This document shows, in pieces, positions 11,806-21,956 of a stretch of 64,000 nucleotides of DNA. Location: assembly GCA_022496805.1 (NCBI GenBank), contig CM040093.1, positions 15,282,338-15,346,337 on the forward strand, in the 5' to 3' direction. The translations under genes and the position numbers were made by a program. Positions within the stretch are counted from its first letter, which is position 1. The number at the start of each line of letters is the position of its first letter. Below the pieces are notes generated by a model, which was not told where the DNA came from, made no database searches, and saw only the letters and a program-made list of their open reading frames with translations. This DNA comes from Pohlia nutans. Lineage: Eukaryota > Streptophyta > Bryopsida > Bryales > Mniaceae.

Positions 11806-11876
11806 CAGATTTGGTTTATAAGGTGAGTTGGTTCAACTGTTGGTGTAGTTTTAGAGTGTATCAACATAAACATTAA

Positions 11877-12245
11877 GGGTGCATTCACAATAAAACGAGC
11901 CAACCCTGCCCAGTTATAACGACTCTTGATGAGTGCTTAGAAAATAATATCTTCAATTTATGTAGATATTAGAAAAATTTAAGGACATTTTGCGACATAT
12001 TTTGAACATTTTAGCACATTTTAGTCGTTATTAACGACTCGTTACGACCATATTTTAGTCGTTTTGGAGTACCAATAACTTCCCAAACATTGTCAAACTT
12101 TAGTATATTGTATAATGACATATATTATATGTAGTTACTAATTTATATTGCATTATCAATTCATATGATAAGATTATTGCTTAACAATCCGTTAAATTAA
12201 TCACTGGTTACAGTTTCCTTGGATCGTGTTACTGTGAATGTACCC
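11877..12245 (+). mobile_element. 369-bp MITE with 4-bp TSD, in intron 3 (copy 1)
   Basis: TIRs GGGTGCATTCACAATAAAAC and the complement of GTGTTACTGTGAATGTACCC, flanked by TTAA (11873-11876 and 12246-12249). It contains repeated ACGAC/CGTTA words. It lies in intron 3 of the ParB-methyltransferase gene, shared with copy 2 (54401-54769). An inverted relative of the same length sits at 29037-29405. Confidence 0.88.
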
Positions 12246-15200
12246 TTAATCTTAGGTTTTTGCCTTCACATGTAAATCTTTTCAAATCCTAAGACTAAAT
12301 AATGTTGAATGTTTGTTGTTGCCTTCATGTGAGTTGCCAGAACTACATGTTGAATGTTGCATATTGAAGCCTTTCATATATTGAATGCTGAATGTTGAAT
12401 GTTAAAGTCTTCACTTGTTAACCCTTTCACAATCTTAGCCCTTTGGTATTACATTTATTCTTATATAGTACGTGCTATCATTGTGTGTGAACCTTTTTAA
12501 ATGTTGAACTTATACTACTACATAATGTGCTGAAAATGTGTTGCTTTATAATAGAGTGAGATCAAGAAGAAGGTCCAGCAAAAGCAGCAGGATTACGTAA
12601 AAAAGAACAAGGTTAACACATGCACTCTGCAAGGAATTCAACTGATGGACCAAAATGCTGCAATTGCATTAACTGAAGTGAGAACTAGTATGACAACTCG
12701 AATAGGAAGGGTGCTATGCATGGTGCACCCAGATATTCCTGAGGAGTGGCATGAGATGCTGAAAAAGCTTTTCACATTCAAAAGTGATGTAACATTTGAG
12801 AAGCTTGATCGGCTTGTTTGATGTCCCGTTTCATGGGAAGAAAAAATAGAATGGCTCAAGTATAGGGATGCCTCTGAAGAAACGCAGCAACTAGCTGGTT
12901 GGCCAATGAAGACCGGCAACAACACTGGTCTAGATCCTTTTCTTTGCAGGCAAACATTTTTGTATCAGGTTTGTGTATATTATTTGAATGTTCTATATTG
13001 CTCATTTCTCAAATATTTACTACTTTCAAATACATTTGCATTGACTCATATGAGTTTGTGGTTGTTGCAGCTAAAGCAAGAAGCAGTGAAATTGCTTGAT
13101 TCTTTATCAAATGGGCTTGATAAGAGCTTAGCATATGGGCCATTTAAATGGTCAGACAAAGCACGAGAAGGACATGATTGGATAACAATTGATTCTTATA
13201 TTGACAAATGGATTCGTATGTTTTACAAGTCACTATTTAGTCCCAAGATCATACTACAACATTATGACAAGAAGACTACAATTTGGCGCCAAAGTTTGTG
13301 GATTAAGCAACCATCCATGAGAAATCGCATTCTCAGACGTTGCGTCCTCAGGTACTTTTACATGTTTCATACATTAAATTTGTGTTTAGAAATTATCCTT
13401 CAATATTTTTGAAATTTACAATCATGATTTTAACGCCACAAATTTTTAATTTCAGGTACATCTCGTTTGTTCTTATTGAGCAAAACTTTTTATTAGTGAA
13501 TCCAGATTGTGGAGTGAAAATCAACTTGCAGCATATCATGTTCTTCACCTTGCCAATTGTGGCTGGTATCTTGATCTACCACCCAATGTCATTCTAGAGG
13601 ATGAAAAGTTGCTACACAGTCATATCAAAGAGCAGATTTCAAGGAGTGATGTACCACAAGTTGCATCAGCGAGAAGCCTCACAACAATTGCAAGCCTCAA
13701 AGAGGCGGCAACTATTGCAGAGAAGGTTGCTAAAAAGGATGAAGGGAAGAAGACAGGGAAGAATGGAAGATGGCCAAAACCACCCAAAAGCCTCAAAATA
13801 AGAAAGGAGAGAAATCAAAAAGACATCTGATCAACCAAATGAAAAAACTAGAAGGTAATAATTGAAATTTTTGTAGTTCTCAAATTTGTAAATGTGATTT
13901 TAACATGTATACATTTCAATTGCATTTTCTCTATTTATTCAAAAGGCTTGATAATTCTAATTCTATGAAATATTGCCTTGTAACAACCTGAAGAGAACTA
14001 GGAGTGAGGACAAAGAAGAAAGTGAAGATGAAGAAAGTGATGAGGACTCGGACTAGCAGAAGCCCACATTCCGCCGTTTTACCAAGCGAGGAAATATAGG
14101 AATTGTGGAAGACCAAAACTCTGCAACTCACCGCCATCCTTACAAGCTGCTCTTATGTTAGTTCCATTTGGCAATTCAAGACCAGTTGGAGGGAAAAACT
14201 ACTGAGGATTCTAATTTAGAATTTTTAAAACTCGCAAAGGTATACGCCGAAAGGAATACCGCAAGTGGAAAATATGATTTGGCAATTGTTTATGTCCCTG
14301 ATGGTTGGCCTATTACAGAGTGTCCAGATTGGCAAACTTGGAATTTTTTTCCACGGAAAAGTTATTTTGAGTATATCACAGTTGCATGTGGAGCATTGGT
14401 TAAGCCATCTGGTGCTATCCTCATCTTGATGAATGATGATCGGATCTTAGAGCGATTGATGAGAAGCTATGTTCAACATCCCTTATACATTTTCAACAAA
14501 GAAATGCGTAAATGGCACGTTGTGAACTTGGAGGTCATGCAAAGAGCCGATGGCACGAAGGTAATGTTCTTCTTTGGCTAATTTGAATTGATTGTGTTTG
14601 GTTGTTAAATGTAATGACTTTATATTGTACCAATGTAAAGTTCTTATTTAGTGATTTTGATTTGTTGCAGACAATGATATCACATGTCTTATGCTTTGCA
14701 AACGGTTCAAATGGCTTTAGCCTCAAAAACAATGCTATATATATTGAGGACTCCATTGATGCTTACGAGGATGACGTTATCAAAAATTATATGAAATCAA
14801 ATGATTTTTGCAAACGTCTAGATGGGTCCAATGTTCGAGGTTCACGCGAGAAGTCTCCTGCACTCATGCAACAATTGATTGAGATGTGTTGTCCAAAAGG
14901 TGGCTCTGTCCTTGATTTAACAGTTGGGACCTGTGAGTTGCACAACACTTTTCCATTGGAAACTTTGAATTCATCGTTGCATTTATTGAAAGGGTTGGAT
15001 ATATTCTTATACTTCTGTGATTTGTTGTGGTATAAGAATTGTCAAAATCTTTCAACATTCTACGCAGGTGCATCAATGGAAGCGGCAATTGGAAGTGGTC
15101 GCTATGCCTGTGGATTTGAGGGTGATGCCACTCTCCATTCCATTGTCAGCAAGCGGTTGATGAAGTTGAATAGAAAAAATGATGCAAACATCCCGGTTCC

Positions 15201-15548
15201 AACTCCAAATGCAATTGACCATGTCGACGACTGTGAGCCTATTATTTTTACTCAATCTAGAAGTATTAACTTTGAGTAAGGCTCCATTCTGAAACTAGGC
15301 TCTCTATTATGTAATCATGTTAGTATATGTTGTATAGAATCTGATTTCTTCATATTAGCATGCAGGTGAAGTGGAGATGCTGGTCTCCAATCCATTTTAT
15401 AGGACTACCGTCATATGCAAAGTCGCTTGCAAGGAAAGAAGAAGAAGATAGTTTATTGTCACCTGACGATGATATTATTAAACCTGTCAGATCTACTAGA
15501 AGACGAAGATGTGTTTTTGTTGATGATGAGGCTGAGATTGATCCTTGA

Positions 15549-16539
15549 GATCATATTGATTCTTGGTTTAGATTGGTCTTCATGCTAGAGCTTTGACCTT
15601 CTTACAACAATATAGTTTCAACAAAACTAAATATTGTCACGACCTTTTGTCATAGAATTTGATCACATTCTCATCTTGAAAGCACTTTCATTACTTCCAT
15701 TGACAATTTTTTTTACAAGGTATGCTACATTAAGGGTATTTGTGATGCCAATAGTTGCTTTACAGGCCCCACTAGATGGAGGTATCAAGTGGACATATTG
15801 CAATGGGTTATGTCTTCCTCTTTTTACTATTTGAACATTCTCATGACGTCATAACCACAGTTACTAAGGAAAAACAAAGAAATGATCTTCAAAATATTCG
15901 AGGAGAAAGAAAATGGAGAACGTTCCATTTACATGTAATAGACTCTATTATAAATTGAGATAATGTGATTACACTCTTAAGTGTATGGAGGTTGTGACTC
16001 TTCATCCTTTTTTCCCTATAAAGTCCTCTTTTTGATTGGAATTAAATACACTAATTACAAAAAAAAAACGTTTCATCATGTCATGTTTCACATCTTGAAA
16101 TAGGTAAATTGTAAAAGGTCATGACATAATTTTCATTGTTGTTTTGCGTTGTATCAATGATCTTGAATGTATGATTCTATAGTATGAATGATTTTAATGT
16201 AGCTTTGGAGTTCAAAGCCATAGGCGTCTTGTGAGGTTTCGTTGAGGCTTTTGAACTTAGGAATTTCCAAAACGCTGTCTTTACACCATAGCAATACACA
16301 TTAGCATTCTATAATAGTTAGGGCTCACCTTCACCTTTGAATATTGTGAGAAAGCAACAATAAATTACATTGACTACATGTGGCAAAAGTTGTTCTTTAA
16401 TCACAATTGATGATGTGTATGCCACGTAAGATATGACATGGATGCCACGTAAGATATGACGTGGATGCCACGTAGGATGTGATTGGATGCCACGTAAGGT
16501 GTGATATGCCAGTGTGCTCATTATTGCAATATAATTTTC
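15549..16539. other. 3' non-coding region of E
   Basis: AT-rich DNA between the end of the ParB-methyltransferase gene and the right TIR. No supported gene. It contains a short minisatellite at 16412-16512, four units of GGATGCCACGTAAGATATGA type. Confidence 0.7.
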
Positions 16540-16653
16540 TTGACATCACAGAATTTTTATAGAATATACCAATAAATATTCCAAGATTTGCACTTGCACT
16601 CTGCACTCCGCACTCTTGCACTCTAATGTCTGTAGTTCAGGCTAGACAACCTC
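16540..16653 (-). repeat. Right TIR of E
   Basis: Inverted partner of 38414-38530, about 75-80% identical over 110 bp. It contains the complementary GCACTCY heptamer array at about 16590-16624. The start of a spurious open frame at 16626 lies within it. Confidence 0.85.
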
Positions 16654-16663
16654 TAGAGAGAAG
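16654..16663. repeat. 10-bp target-site duplication of E (right side)
   Basis: TAGAGAGAAG at the right border of E copy 1; partner of 38404-38413. The right terminus has two extra bases (TC) between the best-aligned TIR end and the TSD, so the exact end could be 16651 or 16653. Confidence 0.8.
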
Positions 16664-17749
16664 ACTAGAAGAGAGGGTTGTTCATGGAGAAGTGGATTGT
16701 GAGATTGTAGGGTCTTCGAAAAATAGAGCCGCTCCTAAGGAAAAGGCTGCTCCAAAGAAAAAGGCAGCAAAGGCGATGGTGAAAGTTCAAGGAGAAGGAG
16801 AGGAGGCAGATCGAAAGTGGGAGGATTTGGATGTACTTCAACTCATTGCATTTAAGGGGGAAATGGAGCCTGAATTTGTGAGGAATGGCAAAAAACAATG
16901 TAAGATTTGTCTACCATAATTGTCAATTTTAGAAAAATCGGATTGAGGATTGGGGCCAATTGGGGGCCTAAAGGCCTTTGCCTTCGCCTTCGCCTTCACC
17001 ATGCGCCCGTGCCTAGCCCCGAGGCCCCCCTTTCCCCCCATTATAGATGGAAATCAAATGTCGCTATGTGGGATTGAGCCCTAGTCTCCCCCATTACAAT
17101 GGAGAGCCTTTGCCATTAATGGACATACCTTCCACCTACTTCCCGTTGGTGATCTATTCCACCTTTCGCTTTCTTTAATAGCAATCACAGTCTTTGTTTG
17201 AGGATCTGTGCATGTGCTGTGATTGTTTTTTCAAGGCCATTTTTTACTCATCTCTCATGTCTTTTTGTTCTTTTGGTTGTAGGAATTGATACATGGATGA
17301 GACTTCATGCTAGGATGGTTGTGATGCTACCAAAATTTAACCGGATGGCTGTGGCATGCCGTAAGAAATTCAAGACCATCTTTGATACATACAAAGAAGA
17401 CAAACTGACCAATGGAATTTCTGGTAATAATCAATAGGAGGGTAAATTCTATGATGCACTAGATGAGTGCTATCACAAAGCCGGACAAGTGATGAAACAT
17501 ATCTCGGCTACTACCACAGATAACATGGAGTTTCAGGCCAATTCATCCCAAGATGTTGAGAGTGCACCGACATCAACAATTATGACAACACCAACGTCAA
17601 AAGGTAAGCGGAACTTTCACGATAGAACGATTGATATCTTTGAAAAAATGGCAGAAACTAGCACAGACTTGATGAAATTTTTTGAGAGAATTAATGAGCT
17701 GCTAGAAAGAGTAGATTACCAATTTGATCGTTTGATCAATAAGCTATAA
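16664..17749 (+). pseudogene. Harbinger Myb/SANT-like DNA-binding protein (main part)
   Basis: Plus-strand second gene of the Harbinger element. It has a Lys/Ala-rich stretch (about 16725-16790), then a trihelix/Myb-like first helix region (DRKWEDLDVLQLIAFKGEM, 16808-16866) with the family-typical EFVRNGKKQ. A probable intron of about 370 nt ends at TTGTAG near 17281. The second part has CRKKFKTIFDTYKEDK and FYDALDECYHKAG, and a coiled C-terminus ending at 17749. An in-frame TAG at 17435-17437 breaks it, and the intron join is not clean in frame. In this superfamily the protein partners the transposase in TIR binding and nuclear import. Confidence 0.75.
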
Positions 17750-17917
17750 AGTTCTGTATGCTACTCTTCATTTGAGCTATAGTCATAGTCATAGTCATCA
17801 TCATCGTCATTGTACATACAACTTTCAAACTGAAAGTTTGACTTTCTTTCCAAATGACATTTGTAAAAGCTCTTTGCTAGTAATAATTGAACCCGGGTTG
17901 AATTGCCAACATGCTCT

Positions 17918-19118
17918 TCATCTTCTCATGTTGCTCTTTTTTGTTTCTTCACATGCACCATTCTCTTTCTCTATTTCTTTTTCTTCTCCCGGTTTTATAA
18001 ATGGTGTCTCTTCCGCTTCTGGATTCGCCTTCTGCAGTTCCTTCATTTCCCTCGATAATGATTCTTGAGAGTTAAACATATCTACTTGTTGCATTTTCCC
18101 TAGTGACATATTGGCTTTGGTTTGCAACTCTTTTTCAACTTCTTTAACCCAGTCTAGGGAGAATTCATCATTCTCTATAATACATACATTGTGAAGACAT
18201 AAACATGCAGTAACTATGCCAAGCAAATTTCGGAGTGGCATGTCAATCCTTTTCAATAGTACACGCCATCTTCCTTTTAGAATTCCAAAATAATGCTCCT
18301 TCTACAAGCATACGAGTGCTTGATTGAATAAAATTCCAGTGAGCCTTTCTTCTAGACAATCCTGTTCTTTCTCCCTTGAACGGTGAGTAAAACCAAGGCC
18401 TCATAGGATATGCAGCATCATCAATGAATTTGTAAGGTAAAAATGTACCTTTCATATTCTTCTTCCCAATTTCAAATTTATGAAATAATGCCCAATCGTG
18501 AATCCGTCCAACCCATCCAAAATCATAGTCCCAAAATTTGCAATCCACATCTACAACTCCTTGTAGTAAACATGAATAATATCCCTTTCGACAATAATAT
18601 GCTACGGGGTCATGAGATGGTGCTACAATAGGGATGTGGCTATCGTCTATTGCTCCTAGAATAAACGGAATGCCATGAAGTGCTCCAAAACCCTTTGCTA
18701 TTTGTTTCATCCAATCAAGAGTTGGTTTCGTAAAAACCAATGGTCTCAAATGAATCCTAATTGCTTCACAACACTCCTTCACAATGATAGAAGTTGTACT
18801 CAATCCTACCCCAAATAAATCACCAACCATTTGTAATGAATTACTACTTGCTAACCGAGAAAGAGTAATTGCAATCCTACGCTCTACACTAATACTTTCT
18901 CTGAAATGTGTATCCTTCTTCTTCAAAACAGGTCCTAATAGAGTACATAAATATTGAAATGTAGATGTACTCACCCTCATCCGTTTCTGAAAATCACCAT
19001 CTGAAAATGACCCCATAAATGTGTGTTCCAAACAACCTCCATATCTTTGAAAATGCCAACATTTCCTTTGATAATTCACCCTCCGTCTTTGTGCAATAAA
19101 AACTACCATCATCATCAT
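17918..19118 (-). pseudogene. PIF/Harbinger transposase (DDE_Tnp_4-like nuclease)
   Basis: Minus-strand transposase. It shows FQKRMRVSTSTFQYLC, the ILGAIDDSHIPI segment (first catalytic Asp region), YYSCLLQGVVDVDCKFWD, GWVGRIHDWALF (second Asp), and the VEGA...RW region for the catalytic Glu. An extra base near 18285 shifts the frame just after VEGA. The other frame continues with LKRIDMPLRNLLGIVTACLCLHNVC to 17918. A further apparent frame problem near 19118 separates an N-terminal MDSRRERILVL piece (about 19215). Convergent with the Myb-like gene, about 170 bp apart. Confidence 0.85.
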
Positions 19119-19556
19119 TTGGACATTTTGTTGAAAAATGCTAAAATGCCCACAATGACATACTTTATGACCATGAAAATCGAAAGTAATACAAGAATGC
19201 GTTCCCTTCTAGAATCCATGACTAGAGAAGATGAGAGGAAAATTTTAGAAATTGGATGAATTGATGAGGAGAGAAATAGATAGAAGCCGGACAAATGGTA
19301 TGGGTTTGGACTTTGGGCTTGGCCTTTGGAAGCTTCATACTATGACCGTCCAATTTGAGAGGCCGTGGGAGTTCATGGCCAAAGCTTTGGACTTTGGGCT
19401 TGGCCTTTGGAGGCTTCACACTATGCCTAGCTGAAGGCTCCAATTCCAATATTTTATTGGCTATTTTCAGCCCATTTCTTTGGACTCTCAACAAAGTTTG
19501 GACTCTCAATCCCACGGCCTCTCGACTTAGACGGCCATAGTATGAAGCGGCCCTTA

Positions 19557-21422
19557 GATTATTCTCCAATTCACCATAGACTAGTTTTGCCATTTTTTTG
19601 AATTGAAAATGAGTTGAAGGTGAGTATGAGGTGAGTTTCCACTTTGAGACACTTTTTTCGGTTAACTCTAGTGTTTTTATTATTTTAAAACAAACGGACA
19701 ATTTTGTCTATTGTGAAACAAAACATCTATCGCTTTTTGACAGACCTAAGTTAACGTTGAATGCTCTAAAACCACTTGCTCCCCCAACTCTGCACGCAAA
19801 CTTTTCATAGTGCCAATAGTGTTAAATCAACTATTCAAGTATGCCGAGCATTGTCACTAGAAGTAGTTTGTGGTTTTGGGTATCATCATGACTGGAAATT
19901 AGTACCATGTGGTGTGGGCATGGGGATCATGTACCGTAGGATGGTAGTACCTTGGGAAAAAATTAAATACTATAACTCATGCCCTAACTTTTAGGAAATT
20001 CTAGCACATATAATTTGTCCAAATAAACAATAATTAAATCTGGAAATGTCCAAGTCATGAAAATTTATAGAAAGCTCTTGCTTCATAAACGGCCTTCAAA
20101 CCTTATAGCTTGGAGTTACCATAACCAAATTATACAAATAAGATAAATTAGGGATTGAAATATGATTGTTGTCATCAATGCTTTTGTATAAAATTTGAAA
20201 TTTAAAATCTAAAATTCATTTGTAATTTTATTACAAACACGATATTGTCAATTTGTACATGAAATTCGTTGTGATTGGTTGAAATGCAATACTATAAGTG
20301 TAGTGACTTTTGGAGATTTTTTGGTTGCTTAATTTATGAGTTGGCTTTTTCAAGAGCACTTTTACAATGAAATCTTCTTTTAGGTATTTTTGCAACTCAT
20401 ATCCAACGTATTTTCGGGAGATTCTTGCTTATTTCTCGGTCTGCAATGTGAGTTTGCTCACATCAACACTGAGGTACTATCGTACTCTTCAAGCATTACA
20501 TTACTCTTCAAGCTCACAATTCTCATTCTCCATTATAATTCAACATGTTTCTCTGGAACACATGTTGCATTGGGTTACCATCTAGAACTTATTTTCTTTT
20601 AGTGGCTCTATCCAGGTTGCTGTAAAAGCTAATGCGACGGTGGTGAAGGACATAATCGAAGCTCAATATGAACAGTTTCACCACTATTTGTCAATGCAGA
20701 TTTAAATTATAGTTTGTACTGTTATATTCAACAAAGGAGTGAATTTGAAGGCACTTGATATGCAGACCTCAATTCTATTGTACAGTTTCATTTGAAGGCT
20801 CTTCTGTGGAGAATTTCTGCACACAAAAGAATTTTTTAAATTTTTTTTGTGAATGCGATAATCTGTTTCAGGGTTTGGAAGACCTAATTGAGACCTAATC
20901 TGGCTATGGCGTTTGTTGCAGGGAACTGTTGTAGCTGTTAAAAAGACCTGACGTCTCAATTATGTCTTCCAAACCTGGTGTAAAATATTGCCCTTAGAAT
21001 AATCATATTTAGTTGATATTCTTCATGTTTTTCTGTTCAAAAAGGTGGGTGTGGCATTTGCAACATCTATTTTGCAGAATTTATTCTCATTCAACAATCT
21101 CTTGTGGAGCTACAATGGCTTACGATGCTTAGGTATTTCTACCTACTGCACCTTGTTCGGTCCACTTCGCAACATTGACTTTTGCGCTACCTTGCAAGGT
21201 CAACTTTGCAACAAGTGATCAAACTTGACTTTTCTGGTGAGTCCCTTTCAACTGTGCCTAAGTTTCACTCCTGTGTGTGTCATGTGGTAGTGTTGCACTT
21301 TGTATAGTGACTGGAATCTCTTAGTGCATTCATAATTAGCGACATCGCAAAGTAGGAACTATGCTCTTGCCTCTCTGAAATTGTGAGATGTTTGAGGTAC
21401 TTCGATTCTAAATTTCTAATTT
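19557..21422. other. AT-rich stretch with possible MULE-type coding scrap
   Basis: No supported gene. At about 20613-20705 a short plus-strand frame (VAVKANATVVKDIIEAQYEQ...) after a splice-like TCCAG faintly resembles the pre-catalytic region of MuDR-type transposases. At 20872-20977 there is a hairpin with ~29-bp arms (GGTTTGGAAGACCTAATTGA against GGTTTGGAAGACATAATTGA, inverted). Confidence 0.4.
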
Positions 21423-21597
21423 GGTAGGTAAATAGATAGATAGATAGAAACTCGGACCCTATACAAGGCTGGCGTGAATAAAGTGTCCGTTCGTAATGTT
21501 AATGACCCGGTCCCCACCGGACAAGGGGACATTGGGGCAATACTACTCTCCCCTTTTGAGGATGGACACTATAGTAACAGTAACAGGTAGGTAAATA
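21423..21597. mobile_element. Small insertion with 12-bp direct repeats
   Basis: 151 bp (21435-21585) flanked by GGTAGGTAAATA at 21423-21434 and 21586-21597. It starts with a GATA run and ends at GTAACAGTAACA. Target-primed insertion of a short retroposon is one reading, but no clear A/B boxes or poly(A) tail are present. Confidence 0.45.
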
Positions 21598-21956
21598 CTT
21601 TAAGTTCTACGCTTCAGTATGAATGATCATTGCAGAGTCAGCTAAACCGCATTGACACCCAAGCTCCCAGTCACTGAACGGGGAGTTTTTCAAGGAAACC
21701 AACTAAAATCCAATACAAAAGCAACCGGTTTTAGGCAAGAACCCATCCGGTTATTACCCATGTTTCACTTAGGTAGCACCTGAGTATCACAAATTTTATC
21801 CGGATGTTAGCCTAAAACTATGAGTTTCAACCGGTAATTTGGCAATTCCATTCGGCTGATTTTACACTAACTGCCGGATCTCCCCGTACATTGCTAGTCC
21901 CAGTGCTCCCAACCGTACATATGATGACTTAGATCTACTGTACATCGATCAGTAAG

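Larger units (their letters stand above)
1..12726. repeat. 42.5-kb-offset duplication, copy 1
   Basis: This stretch recurs at 42525-55253. By eye I find seven substitutions (at 555, 5918, 6150, 11389, 12505 or so, 12619, 12675) and one 3-bp indel near 12512, giving about 99.9% identity. The left edge is the window edge, so the duplication probably extends further left. Identity stops at 12726 because copy 2 is interrupted there by a retrotransposon LTR. Confidence 0.97.
3502..15548 (+). pseudogene. Spliced ParB-like / N4-N6 DNA methyltransferase gene of E (copy 1)
   Basis: Likely exons: 3502-4327, 4916-5517, 5610 or 5641-5792 joined to 11806-11822, 12555-12968, 13071-13351, 13456-13854, about 13994-14560, 14671-14932, 15068-15275, 15366-15548. 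Most junctions are clean GT..AG (for example AAG|GTATGT at 4328, TGCAG at 4915). Domains in order: CxxC 20-mer repeats (3602-4040); ParB/sulfiredoxin-like fold with WEGNHRCRAW (GNHR at 5369-5380); helical middle; acidic/Lys-rich linker (about 13760-14055); beta-class methyltransferase with a motif-IV-like DLAIVYVPDGWP (14276-14311), then EKSPALMQQLIE and motif I VLDLTVGT-CASMEAAI across an intron (14902-15100); and a basic STRRRRC tail. Lesions: frameshifts near 3650, 4190 and 13480, TGA at 12819, TAG at 14054 and 14159, and a nested MULE. The exon 2-3 join is uncertain in frame. The order IV then I is the rule for beta-class enzymes. Both motifs deviate from DPPY and FxGxG, so activity is doubtful. 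Confidence 0.8.
1..16653. mobile_element. Giant MULE 'E', copy 1 (left end outside window)
   Basis: Right 16.65 kb of a Mutator-like element. It contains the 5' part of a minus-strand transposase gene, a divergent promoter with iterons, a plus-strand ParB-methyltransferase gene interrupted by a second MULE, and the right TIR ending at 16653. It is followed by the 10-bp sequence TAGAGAGAAG (16654-16663), which also precedes the left end of copy 2. Combining the copies gives a 20,764-bp element, or about 14.7 kb without the nested MULE. A 9-11-bp TSD with long TIRs is the family norm for MULEs. The join of two copies is inference but rests on 12.7 kb of overlap. Confidence 0.85.
16664..19553 (+). 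mobile_element. PIF/Harbinger element, right half
   Basis: Runs from E's right TSD to the terminal GCGGCCC at 19553, followed by TTA (19554-19556), the usual 3-bp TSD of this superfamily. It carries a plus-strand Myb/SANT-like gene and a minus-strand transposase in convergent orientation. The left half of this copy would lie outside the window; the matching left half seen at 37861 belongs to the other unit of the duplication. Confidence 0.85.

Noticed and set aside
12819..14161. Alternative genetic code (TGA/TAG read as an amino acid) to explain in-frame stops
   Set aside because: Frameshifts are also present, the P450 uses standard code, and the stops fit CGA/CAG decay. Pseudogene status is simpler.
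3502..15548. Giant-virus or bacterial insertion (ParB plus methyltransferase plus transposase)
   Set aside because: The gene has multiple spliceosomal-type introns and sits inside MULE TIRs with a TSD. No viral core or bacterial partition (ParA) gene is nearby.
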